Source: Lutjanus erythropterus
Lineage: Eukaryota > Chordata > Actinopteri > Lutjaniformes > Lutjanidae
Assembly: GCA_020091685.1 (NCBI GenBank)
Contig: CM034599.1
Span: forward strand, 29,241,920-29,305,919
DNA: 64,000 bases
Direction: 5' to 3'
In this document: one piece after another, positions 24,231 to 35,723 of the stretch
How the letters are laid out: each line of letters opens with the position of its first letter
How positions within the stretch are numbered: the stretch's first letter is position 1
Position numbers and translations under genes: made by a program
Notes under the pieces: model-generated
What the model was told of the DNA's origin: nothing
The model's database searches: none
Seen by the model: only the letters and a program-made list of their open reading frames with translations

Positions 24231-26457
24231 ACGTTTTTCTGAGGCAGAACAGGTTCAGTCATTTATTTAAGAAAAATCACTAGCACATTGGACAGATAGA
24301 GTGTCTATGGTGGCAGAGAGAGACAGTGAATGTGTGCTGTGCACAGGAAGACTGGCAGTAAATGTACAGTTTCAGTTTGTCAGTGAAGAAAAGCTGCAGC
24401 TTCTCAAGACCAAAGCAAAGCCTCCTGAGACTGTGTCATCTCCAAACTGCAAGAATAGCATCACTGTGGCAATCAGCTCCTCCTACATTGAGGGACAGTG
24501 GCAGACTGAGGTTATGTGAGGGGCGGGAGCGAACAAAAATAAAATGGCACCAGCTGTACGCATTGTGGCACCAGTCCGCCAAAAGTCATGATGCATTTCT
24601 GGTGAAACACTTCCAACCCTTGGCTTAGAATGAATTTGTTCCATTAGTGACTTACAGTACAACTACTACACCTTAATCATAGAAACACACCTATCACATC
24701 TAACTATTTAACTATTTAGAAGGACAAGGAGGCCAACTAATTTTCTAGCATGTACGGCAGCCTCTGTGGAACTCTATTGTGTTTTCTCCAGTGGAAGGCC
24801 CTCTAGAGGCCACTTTATCATGCTTTTATCTACCATAGGGGCATCCATACCATGATAACACTATATAACACAGTAAAATGTCAATACTGGGAAGGTATGA
24901 AGGCATGAAAAAATAGAGCCACATTGGGCTTAATTGGGCTACAATTAAGCCCAATGTAACTATTAATTTATATTATATTATATTGTATTGACATTTTCTA
25001 ACATCCCTAATAATTAGAAAAAGAAGAGCGACTAAAGAGGAGTCCTGTCATTCCCACAGCTTCCATTCCAGCACCACCTCTCAGCACAGGCCTGTCCGCT
25101 GTCATCAACATCATTAACTGCCGTTATGTATGAAGACAAACACACACGCTCATCACGGAGCTGTGGAGGCATGCTACCACACTCTGATTTGCATTTTATA
25201 CCTCACATAAACAAACCCATTTCTGACACCCACTTCGACTTGCCTTCCTCTCTCCCCGCTCTCTTCTTCACGCACTCTTCTTCACTAATCTTCCATCCCT
25301 CCCTTCATCCCTCATTCTATCCCCACAACGGATCTGAAGTAGAGCCGTGCAGACACCAGAGTGATCAGTGCAAAATAAGACATTCCTCTTCTCTGCTCTA
25401 AAACCAGGCTGAAGTTAGCCTGAGGACACAAGACAGAAAAAATGAAAGAAGCTGACTTCTGTTTTTTTTTTTTCTTTTCACCAGAGCAGGGAAGGAGGGA
25501 GGGAATCACACATGGGGAAAAGGGAAGGCAGCAGAGAAAGACGGAGGGAAGGAATCTAAATTCTTTCCCCAGATGTGGTTTACGAGCTGGTCTGGAAAAA
25601 CCAGCGTCTGAACTGTTTTACACACGCATGCAGTGGCATTGATACACACACATGCATGAAAAACTCCATATGCACATAAATACACATATAAATGACAGTG
25701 TTGCTGTCACCAGAGTACACTTCTTCACTCCTGCTGCTATTCCTGCTCTCCAGAGGGAAGGTTGTGGCAGCCATTTGTCACAGGATTCAGGTTTTCCTTT
25801 TTGGATCATTGCACATGCAGGCTCAGATATATATTACATACTTACATCGATACACATACACACATATGCACTTACACTGGCTCACTTACACACAGCCATA
25901 TAAACAGAAAGCAACCAAAACAAACACCGGACTACACTTCTCACTATAGCTCCAGGGAATCCCATCAGTCAATATGACATGAGGCATGACTGAGCTGGAA
26001 GTGGGGAATGCTGTCTCACACACTGAGCTCAGACTGACACCATTTACACTGATGTGAACTCAGACTAGACCACTACCTGCGGACATGACTCGAGTAAAAG
26101 CCTACAGCCCGCTGCAGACTTACAATGACCCGAGAGCACAAAAGGTTTTACAGCATATAAACATGTGGATGGCGTTGTTACCCAACCCAGTCAGCACCAG
26201 CCAGGGTTTCAACGCTGCAAACTGGTTGATATTCGGTTCTGAACCTCCTTTCTAACTCTTTTCAATGTGGTTACAGAAGCAACATGTCACAAAACACATA
26301 TTCGTTTAATCCTCTTTATAATCTGCACAGTTGCAGGTTGAAATAGAGATGATATTGAGTATTGAGTATGAAGGTATTTCTCTTAGAGATATATTTCACT
26401 GGTCGGTGAAATCTGGTCTACAGGATGATGTAATTTTAACACATTTAATATTTCATA
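24231..26457. other. No gene seen; probable setbp1 intron
   Basis: Unique DNA with a T-rich run at about 25460. The open frames have no recognised domain. Confidence 0.4.
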
Positions 26458-27098
26458 CACTGCCTGAAATACCAAGGGTTCCAAAAGGGTTCTTCCTGAA
26501 AGGCTGAGTTTCTACCCAGAACCATTCTCTTCAGGAGAAACATTTTTTGAAGAAAAGCTTTCTCCAGGTTTTCCAAGGTTGTTCCACTAAGAACAATTTT
26601 TATCCAAGGAACCCTTTTCAAGGATTGATGAAATCCTTGAAGAACTTTCATCAAGGGTTCGTTGTACCATAATATAAAATGGACGAAACCCTTGGAATAC
26701 TAAAAGGTTCTCTGTAGAGCAGATTCCCCTGGGTGGGTTCTAGCTAAAAAAAACATTGGAAAATAAAAAGATTCCTGGTAGAACCCCCTAAATATGTAAA
26801 AGGTATAAAAGGTTCTCAGTAGATCCCCCTGGTTGGGTTCTTGTCAGCACCCTTAGAAGGTGCAAAGTTTCTGAACAGAGCCCCCAGAAAGGGTTCTAGG
26901 TGGAACCATTATACCATAGAGGGGTTCCCTGTAGAACCTCTCATAAGGGGTTCTGGGTAAAACCTTTCACAGATCATTGTAGATATGACCCTTTATGTTG
27001 GGTACTACCAAGTTCTACCAAGAACCAAAAATGGTTCCTCTATGGAGATAAGCTGAAAAACCCTTTATGGTTCTAGATGTGGCACGGTTCTAAGAGTG
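26458..27098 (+). mobile_element. GGTTCTA element, copy 4
   Basis: Left end CACTGCCTGAAATACCAAGG (flank TA), right end CACGGTTCTAAGAGTG (flank TG). The interior holds many GGTTCTA/AGAACCC motifs. It has the same orientation as copies 2 and 3. Confidence 0.75.
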
Positions 27099-27589
27099 TG
27101 TAAAAATGTAACAAATGTTGGCTGTGTTGCCAACAAGAAGCTTCCGTCATAATGGGAGATGTTCTTAATGTAAAATAAAGAAATTATACCTGCATGTGGC
27201 AAAAGAAATTTCTCTTTCAGCTGTGAAATTTCTACATAGTTTCCAGTGAGTGTCCAAAGTGACAATAGGCTATTATTTGCACCTTGTAGATGATTAAAAA
27301 TGTCACTATGTCAAATCCTGGTCAAACATGGTCAAAATATGAATGTTCAAATAATCTCTTAAAAAACGTTCACTTTTCAGACTGTTCTGAACGTCTTTTC
27401 ACCAGTGACCATAGTCGTTTTTCAAATGTCTTTTCAATGGAAAAATGCTCACCGGGAACCTGAGGTGGGTAATATACAATAACCACCTCCTCCCCTTTTA
27501 CACTATCTGTGTGTGTTTTTTCTGTGCACACTCCTGTACCAGCCCACACTACTGTACTAACAGCTGATCCCCATCACAATGACCCACAG
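27099..27589. other. No gene seen
   Basis: Unique DNA. Confidence 0.35.
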
Positions 27590-27862
27590 CACATGCTCAC
27601 AGCTATACCCGCTTATCCTTTTTAGGTGTTTTTAGGTCGCGGGGGGCTGGGTGGTACACCCTGGACAGGTCGCCAGTCAATCACAGGGCTGACACACAGA
27701 GACAGTCAACCACACCACAACTACAGCTACAGGCATTTACAGAGTCACAAATTAACCTGCATGTCTATGGACTGTGGGAGGAAACCTGGAGAAACCCCTC
27801 ACAGGTTCGAGCCTTCTCACTGGGAGGTGACAGTGCTAACTACTGCACTGCCGTGCTGCCCC
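27590..27862 (+). repeat. Common fish dispersed repeat ending CCGTGCTGCCC
   Basis: Contains CACCCTGGACAGGTCGCCAG, TTAACCTGCATGTCTATGG and ACTGTGGGAGGAAACC, and ends ACTGCACTGCCGTGCTGCCC. I recognise these phrases as a ubiquitous teleost repeat. A GGTTCGAGCC at about 27804 resembles a pol III B box, but no matching A box is evident. Class not assigned. Confidence 0.75.
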
Positions 27863-28141
27863 ATGCTTACAGTGTGATTGAATAATCATAATCCACAGCG
27901 GTATTTCAACAAACTCGTCGGTGTGACTGCACACAGAGTCCAACCCTGAGGTCAAAGTTACTGGTTAGACATTTTTCTTCCACATTTGAAAGATTAAATA
28001 AAAATGAAAAGGCCTGTTTCTACAGACCCTCTCTTTAGCCATAGAGTTTGCCAGTCTGAAACCACAGTCTTTCAAAGCTGACTCATAACGGTTATTGATG
28101 TAGGTTCTGGTAGCCCCATGGTGGTTAAGTATGAAAAAGAC

Positions 28142-28335
28142 TTAAAGGACCATAACAGTGGTTTTGCATGTTTAAGCTCCAAATCGCCTGTACGCTACAC
28201 AGCCAATGTTATGCTGCCAACCATTTTCCAAAGCACACTAATAAGTTTTCAGATTGATTTCCGACCTTCCTGGAAGTCATTGATTTTCATTCATTAAGTG
28301 CAGTATGAAAAGCAACTTGGAAAACTTGCTGGAGT
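28142..28335 (+). repeat. Left arm of a fold-back element
   Basis: Runs from AAAGGACCATAACAGTGGTT. Shared phrases with the inverted right arm include GGTTTTGCATGTTT, AAATCGCCTGTAC, CCATTTTCCAAAGCA and CTTCCTGGAAG/CTTCCAGGCAG. The arm is about 190 bases long. Confidence 0.75.
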
Positions 28336-28499
28336 CCTTAGTCTGCTTTAGTTTCAGTCACATTATTTTCATATGGTCATACATTTCTGAGGACAGACTG
28401 TTCTGAAAATTATTGCCGCCTTCAGGAGATATTCCAAAGGTAAGGTTAGTTTCCAAACAGTAACCTAATTAATGCAAGACACTATCAAATTGCAGAGAT

Positions 28500-29180
28500 T
28501 CCCCAATACAATTTTTTCCTTCCTGACACCGATTCCAAACTTTGTTTATTGGCCAATACAGAGTACTGATCCGATACCAATGCCTTAAAAAGAAAATTGT
28601 GGGTTTAGTCCACTTGGTAAAGTGTTTTTTCCACAACAACAAAACAATTCAGTCCAATCCAGTTCACAAAAGAAAGACAACAGGTCTGAAAGGTCTGATC
28701 CTCTGATCCTCACAGAAAACACACCAAATTAGGAAATAAAGATTGAAATAACACGTCTCTATTCGCAATTCAATAGCAGAGATTATGTACAATATATACA
28801 CTTGTAACGGTACTCACGGTAACAAGGGTCAGTCAGTCAATCGCTAACTTAGTAAGTCAGGTTTGCAGCGTTGGCCTTAACTCTGTTAAAAAAACAGAAA
28901 CTACCGTATTATTGCTCTTCCAGACACCGACTGCAAAATCTTCTGCTTACCACGAGCAATTTGCTGCTGAGGTAAAGCTGGCATTTTCTCCACCACTGAC
29001 CATAAAGTTTGCAGTATGGTGTGCGGCTGGAAAAAAGCGGGATCCCATCGCTGAGTTAATTCATAACATGGTATCAGATCAGTGTACAGAATCACATAGT
29101 CGCTATACCCAATACTAAATATTAGGCAGTATCAGAGGAATTTCTGACGCTACTATGGGTATCTGAATGACCCTAATTTT
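28500..29180. mobile_element. DNA element with TATCGG-type ends, nested in the fold-back
   Basis: The left region has GACACCGATTCCAAAC and GATCCGATACCAATGCC. The right region has ATACCCAATACTAAATATTA and CAGTATCAGAGG. It looks like a non-autonomous element between the two fold-back arms. Class uncertain. Boundaries are approximate. Confidence 0.45.
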
Positions 29181-29579
29181 AAAGGTAGAATCCGTAGGAT
29201 TTGTCCGAGCTGTTTGTAAATGCAGCAGAAAGATACACTGATTGTTGAGTCACATTTTCAGGATGTGAAATACCAACATTTAGGTTGGTAAAGTAAGTGT
29301 ATATGAGTCTATACATAGTTGGGGTTTTTTAGAAACTGTTGCATATTATTCATTTAAGCTGCAACAGCAACTTATTTCATGCCAGGCAAACCAAATTCAG
29401 ATTACTCTTTCTACACTGTTATTGCTTGTCTTTTGAGTTTGACTCTTTGACTAAAAAGAGTCCTCAAAACAGAACTGGCTCACTGCATAACCACATAGCG
29501 ACAAGGGTTACATCAATCAGTTACCATGATGCATAAATAAAGGAGGCTAAATGTTCAGTTTGATAGATTACCTATCTAA

Positions 29580-29768
29580 GACGGTCTCTGCAAGACGATT
29601 TTCATACCCCACTGAAATCAATGGAAACCACTGGCTGCCTGGAAGTTAGAAAATCCGCCCAAAAACGCACGGTATGCTTTGGAAAATGGTCAGCAGTAAT
29701 GTACAGTACAGGCGATTTGCATTTAATGAGCTAAAACATGCAAAACCAGCACTACATAACTTTTAGGT
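29580..29768 (-). repeat. Right arm of a fold-back element
   Basis: Reverse complement of the arm at 28142-28335, with TTTTGGAAAATGG-type, GGCGATTTGCAT and ACATGCAAAACCAG blocks. The arms are about 1.2 kb apart. Confidence 0.75.
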
Positions 29769-31444
29769 ATTCAAAGTTTTGCAGATAGTGAGTCGAGGCT
29801 CAGTCCCAACCTGATCGTACTGTGCCCACATGACCATGTTTGGTCCTCCAGGAACCTCCCAGTCCCTAATGTCAGCGCAGTGACTCGCCCTCATGGCATG
29901 TGTGAAAGCCACCCTGTCTGTCATGTGACTGAGGACAATGACAGGAAAAAGAGACAGCTGCCAACCATAACATCACACACACATGCACACATCAAAAAGA
30001 AACCACTTTGGGTGGTGCTCTGAAGACTCTGTGACCCCTCACTATAACTATAACCCTGTGTGACAACAAAATGGCGTCATACATTACTTCGATCTTCATT
30101 CTGGGCCATTACTGTGTAAACTACTTAGCTGGGTCACGACTGTTCCTCCTCTCTCCCTGCTCGGTGCCCTAAGCTGTGTTAGTTCTCTGTTACTGGCAGA
30201 CAGGCTGAGAGTTTATGTAAGACTGACCCCTCCTCGGGCCTCCCTCGCCCAGCCTGAGCCTCACTGTCTCCTCTCTCCTCTCTCTCTCTCCCTCTTACAC
30301 ACACAAACGCACTGACACACACACACACACACATACACACCTCGACTAGCCTCAGACAGCAGGGTGATTGTGAGAGGCCAGACTCACTGCATAAATAGCT
30401 TTATTATGTTCTCAAAACTACCAGCGCTAACCAGCTTCCCTCTCAAACAGCATAAGGTCATTCCCTGTGCGGGATGTGAAAGGCTGTGAATGAGACACTC
30501 CTCCAACATTTTGCCTCGTCCTTTGAAAACAATTATGATAAAGCATCGATAATGGACTGCAGATGGACAGAGCAGAGATGGTGAATGATACAGACGCGCA
30601 GACAAAGCAGAGGTAGACAGAATAGTCTGGATGTGAGTGAGAAACACACACAGAGAGAGAGAGAGGGAGATGGCAGCAGAAACACAACCTTTTAAGGCTG
30701 CATACCCAGCAGCCCAGTGCCTGAGGTGCACTCACAAATAGCTCGTACACACATGCAGACAGATGCACACACGTTCACACATCCACAAGCACACCAAACG
30801 CCCGTGTGATTGCACAAGGTGAAGAGTCTTTTTTTCTCCTTCTCTTTGATGTGAGAGTGTAGAGTGGAGGCTCGGCCATCCCTGGCTGTGGATGAGTATC
30901 TCACAGGGATGATGAACATTGTCTGTCTGCCATTTTCATTTTTCATTTATCTCTTTTTCTCTTTTATTCCAGTCCTCTAGTGAAGGGGCAATCACGTAAA
31001 CCAATGTTTCTAGAATGATCCAATCTTGGGCTGGAGACAAATCAAAAGGCATGGCCCTGGCCTTCTAGTACTTCCAAATCCAGTGGGCACCAGCCTGAGT
31101 TTTCAAACCGAAACTCTATTAGTTTGTTGCCTCAGAGCAGAGCGAGGTGAAGGGAGCCATCTTTCTACCCTGTCCACATCAAAGAGCTTATTCTGTTTTT
31201 AAAGTGGAGATCATGAACTTCTATTTGGACATGTAATACCAACCCTGTCTCCTGGAAATTATGTGTCTTATTAAATAATTATTACTATTTCTTCTTATTA
31301 AATTGTTTTCTTAATTATTTTGTGGCCACGTCATAATTCCTGCCTGTGTTATCTTCACAGATGATGTTTTTTTGAAACTGTACATTGGAGGATGTACAAA
31401 GTGCAGGATTTTAACTTGACACGCCAGGGTTCACTTGCCAGACT
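29769..31444. other. No gene seen; probable setbp1 intron
   Basis: CA run at about 30316-30333 and a GA run at 30652-30668. Minus-strand frames at 30384-30768 are compositional. Confidence 0.4.
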
Positions 31445-31735
31445 CCTGCAATAAAGGTGCATTGGTTATGGTTAGAAAATATTGAAATTTCAAGTAGGAT
31501 TAGGTAATAAAAGCGCTTTGCTTAAGGTAAAGAAATGTTGCCATTTTGGTTAAAGCGCTTCGATTACGGTAAGGAAATTTTGTTATTTTGGGTAGGTTTA
31601 CCCAATAAAAGCGCATCGGTTAAGGCAATGAAATATTGTCATTTTGGGTAAGTTAGGGCAGCAAAGGCGCTTTGGTTGCGGTTCGCAAACATTGCAATTT
31701 TGGTTAGGCTTAGGCAATAAAACCTTCTTAGGAAG
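31445..31735 (+). repeat. About 56-bp minisatellite, five degenerate units
   Basis: Successive units start AATAAAGGTGCATTGGTT, AATAAAAGCGCTTTGCTT, TAAAGCGCTTCGATTACGG, AATAAAAGCGCATCGGTT and CAAAGGCGCTTTGGTTGCGG. Each continues with a GAAATATTG-like and an ATTTTGGGTAGG-like block. Unit length is about 53-58 bases. Confidence 0.85.
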
Positions 31736-33495
31736 GGAAAGAGAAAAATCGTGATTTCTCATGTCTCAAGTCACTGCTGACTTTTTCAAGAGGCTGTAGT
31801 CACTATGAGTAGAGCATGTATTGCAGATCGCCTGTTCTGGTGGAAAACAAATAAAATACATTTTTAGGACTGATAACTTCAGAATCAACATTTTTGCGGC
31901 TTGCCAGGTATTTTATTGAACAACATTTCATCATATGAATATAAGATGTAATTCAGTTGATGTTACATTTCCCTCAAAACGAATTTTCTGTTGCAGATTA
32001 GTTGTATATTAATGTAATTTCTAGGAGACATTGCTGGAAACACAGAATAAAACCCCTTCCCTCCGCAGTTCAGTTCGGCTGGCAGAAGCATGTGTTGAGC
32101 TACAGGGCAGCTCCAGCTAGAAGGACAGTCATAAAGTACCATGTGTGGGACAGCTATAATAGAAAATGATGGCCTTGCAGCCGTTCTGTGCAGCCCCACA
32201 CGCACACACTCCTCTGGATGAGCCATATGCCAGGTAGCACTAAAACCATCCTCACCTAACTACCCCGCAGAAGCAGATGAATGTTAAACCATTTTAACTG
32301 CAGCAGAAGCCACAAAATGGCTGTCAGCAAAAACACCTCCCCTTCTCCCCAACTGTCTTCCTCCTTCCCCTCACCTCAACACCCCCCCCAACCTCTGTTC
32401 TCTCCCCTCTTCTCTGTGCTACCTCTTTCCTTTACCCTCCACCTCCTACCTCTCCCTCCTCCCTCCCTCCCTCACTCTTTCTGTGTGCGCTGCCAAAAGG
32501 TGCTCCAGTGCTGATATTCTGTTAAGAGAGCCTGCCAACAGTTAGATTTGTCCTTGGATCCCGTTCACATTCCCTCCTCCCCCCTCTCTGTGATCCTATT
32601 TCGACCCGAGGTATCCAGCTCAGAAGGGGATACACCTAATCGATTTCTCATGCTTTAATTTAAAGGTGGCATGGGCATCTCATTACCTAATAGGGGGTTT
32701 TAATAGCCCGCTTCATACTTTTACGCCACAAAAAACGCTGCCAGAGTCTCAACTCCCCCAAACCTGTTAACAAGACAAGATCGATGGTTCCATCCGAGTC
32801 TGAATCACCTCTATTATCCATCCCTCAACCCCATTTCTCTCCACCTAGTCACACACTTCTCTTACAATTGCCTCTCTTCTCGTGTTCCTCTTTTTTTTTA
32901 TCCAGTGCTCATTTCCACACCTTCATTCCCATATATCCTGGAGACTTGACCATTTTTCCACACTTTCCCTGACTCATTCAGGCTTGTCTATTTATCTTCT
33001 GCTGCTGTGCTTGTGACTGAGGTGTCTGGGGGCTGCTGATAACAGTGGCGTACTGCCATTCAATCTCAGCCCTTACCTTCCTCCACACAGCCAAAGCATG
33101 GCCATCACTTCTGGCCACGTTCTTTCTGACACCCACGTGAAACCGATCAGCTATTGATAAATACAACCAGAGTGGAGTAGGAGAGCACTGACTTCCACCA
33201 AGCTGCTACATGCAATGTGAAAGCCACAGTATGTATGCTGGCGTCTCTGTACTGATGCTACGGCAGCATGTGTGAACTTTGTGCAGCAAATTAAAAAAAA
33301 TTAACTAGGATGAAGGCAAAGTGAGTATTGAAATACTCTCCTTGCATACTGCTTTAACATGCAACTTCCACAGCACTTGGCATCATTTCATGTGACATGC
33401 AACTAATGATGATTTTCATTATCAGTCAATCCGTCTATCATTTTCTCAATAAATCATCAAAAATTGGATCACTCTTTCCAAAAGACCAAGGTGAT
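31736..33495. other. No gene seen; C-rich tract and possible conserved non-coding DNA
   Basis: 32330-32480 is C/T-rich with a C8 run. 32600-32730 is complex, repeat-free DNA (CCTAATCGATTTC, CATTACCTAATAGG) of the kind often conserved near developmental genes. That is inference only. Confidence 0.35.
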
Positions 33496-33499
33496 TTTC

Positions 33500-33850
33500 T
33501 CAAACAGACCTCAACAATAAGGACTGCCTACTTGCCTGGGGCAAATAAAATGCCATGTCAGGCAAGTAAATCTGGCAACTCAGTTGCCCAACCAGGCAAG
33601 TGGTAAACAAGAACAAAACTATAAACTATTCTGATAATCACTTAATCGTTAAAGCAATTTCTCATGCAAAATGGCTGAAAATGCTGTTTTCAGTCTTTCA
33701 AATATGGATGTTTCCCACTCATCTTCATTTATTATCATATTAAACTCAATATCTCCAGGTTTTGGACTGATGAAACGAGACATTTAAAGACATCACCTTG
33801 GACACTGGGATGGGATGAATGGTTTTCACGATTTTCTGACATTTTATAGA
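33500..33850 (+). repeat. Dispersed repeat F, copy 2
   Basis: Colinear with 2575-2850 (CTCAACAATAAG, AAAATGCCATGTCAGG, GACATTTAAAGACATCACC, CTGGGATGGGATG). It contains an extra middle block absent from copy 1. Confidence 0.7.
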
Positions 33851-33968
33851 CGTAGGAGCCCTAGATTAAACATGACAATTAACTCTAGACTTAGTTGTTA
33901 TTTGATAACTGTTAATATATAAAACAATTTGATTCAAGTAAATGACTATGGGCAAGTAGATTTTTGAC

Positions 33969-34390
33969 TAGGGGTGTGCCATAGTATTGTTCACGATATA
34001 TTGACACAGTTTTTTTCATGATAAGAAAAAGATCATGTCATGACATTGGCGATATAATGACTTGTTTACAGACAAGTCATTATATCGCCCTGTTGCCCTG
34101 TTTCATACAGCGAGACACAAGCGTGACTGAAAGCAAAAGTAACATCGCTACAGGCTCCACCATGGAGAAATTAGGAGCGACTTCAGTTGTGTGGAATTGG
34201 TTTAGTCACAAAAGATCAGATGTACGATAAACCATGGTAATATGTTAACACATGAACGAAGACTGTAACAGCAAAAGGCGGCAATGCTAAAACTAATTTC
34301 ACCACATCAAGCAAGAAAACCTGTTTGAGTTCATGGAGAGGCAAAAAATTCAGCAAGGAGACTGCAGCTATTTTGAGATAAGAATTAGAA
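33969..34390 (+). pseudogene. hAT transposase relic, BED zinc-finger region
   Basis: Starts TAGGGGTGTGCCATA, a hAT-like terminus. At about 34158-34224 it encodes ATSVVWNWFSHKRSDV, resembling the SVVWKWFG.KKSD start of BED-finger hAT transposases. Downstream reading is broken by stop codons. The right end is not seen. Confidence 0.6.
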
Positions 34391-34410
34391 TTTTGTCATA
34401 TGATCAAGAA

Positions 34411-34640
34411 CAGGGCTGCCCAATGTGAGGTCCAGGGGCCAAAGCTGGCCTGCCACAACATCTGATTTGGCCTGCCAGATGTTTCTAGCACAAAAATTAC
34501 AAATTCATTTTAATAAATGATCACATAAATAGCTGTTTATGTTGTTTTGTGAGGCAAAAAATGATCTTTGATATAAGATCCCCAATTATTAAATATCTTT
34601 CATAACCTGAACCTGGCGGGCTGAGCAACACTTTGCACAG
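34411..34640. mobile_element. hAT-like MITE fragment
   Basis: Begins CAGGGCTGCCCAATGTGAGG and has GGCCAAAGCTGGCCTGCC. These ends are typical of CAGGGxTGCCCA hAT termini. The right end is unclear. Confidence 0.5.
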
Positions 34641-35723
34641 AAAGTTAGTCAATTAAAGAAACTTGGGACCCTAGAACCATTTTGCATATTAACAATACAA
34701 AGGGTGTTATGGTCCATCGGCTGCCATCAAGTTTCAGTCTTGGTCCTCCAGGGGACAAATTTTGGGCACTCATGGTCAAGAATATCATAACTGCAGAACA
34801 CCTTGAAATATTGTGATATTTTTTCTGACCATATCCTCCATCCTGATTTCTGACCTGCTAACCCGACCAAACAAGTGACAAAAAATACACTCACACTGAA
34901 CCCTGTCAAATGTCTTGTTCTGTCCACAACCCAAAGAGAATGTGAAGAGTCCTTTTTTGAAAAATGACTCAAATGATCAGTTATCAAACTAGTTGTCCAT
35001 TAGTACAATAGCTGGCGACTAATCAATGAATCGACCAATCAGCAGCTCTGCAGCCACTGTGACTGAACCAGAACAAGTACAAAAACCACATCCAACCAAA
35101 ACTCTTTCACAAATCCCATATGGCTAAATGTGACATAACTCATGAGAACCTGTGAGGCAGGAACAACCATCAGCTTGCTGCATGTCACAGACTGTGATGC
35201 TATGTGATGTGATGGACTATCGATGTCAGTGAAGATGCAGGAGGTCCACCCCGGTAGACAAACATGTGAAGTGAGAGCGTGAATAGCAGCTCCTTGATCA
35301 ATGTGTAGTGGACACTTCATCCCATTGACCCAATTAGCTGTTTTATCTTACTGCCAGCTAATTACCCAGGTATTACACAGTAATAATAATGGATGGAGAC
35401 TGAGTGCTACAGCATTGTTTGGGGTGGTCTGCGTGTGTACGTGCGAGAATGTGTGCGCATGGCTTGGCGTGAGTGTGTGCGTGTGCGTGCGTGTGTCTGG
35501 TTGAATTTGTTGGCATGTGACTGCAAGCAATATCACATATTTCATGTCAATTAAGGAACAGAAATGTGATAAACATAATATAATAGATCTGTTAAAGGTA
35601 GAATGCAAAAAAAAAAGCAGACATAAAAAGCACATATTCAATGACACTAATAAACACATTAAGACATTTACAGCAGAGGTGTATTCAGGTGTGGAATGTG
35701 GCCAGTCAACCGGGGCTACTTAC
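34641..35723. other. No gene seen
   Basis: Unique DNA. GT-rich patch at about 35430-35495. Confidence 0.4.

Noticed and set aside
27795-27862. Possible tRNA or SINE head because of GGTTCGAGCC
   Set aside because: Only a B-box-like match. No A box at the right spacing and no cloverleaf visible. The block fits a common dispersed repeat better.
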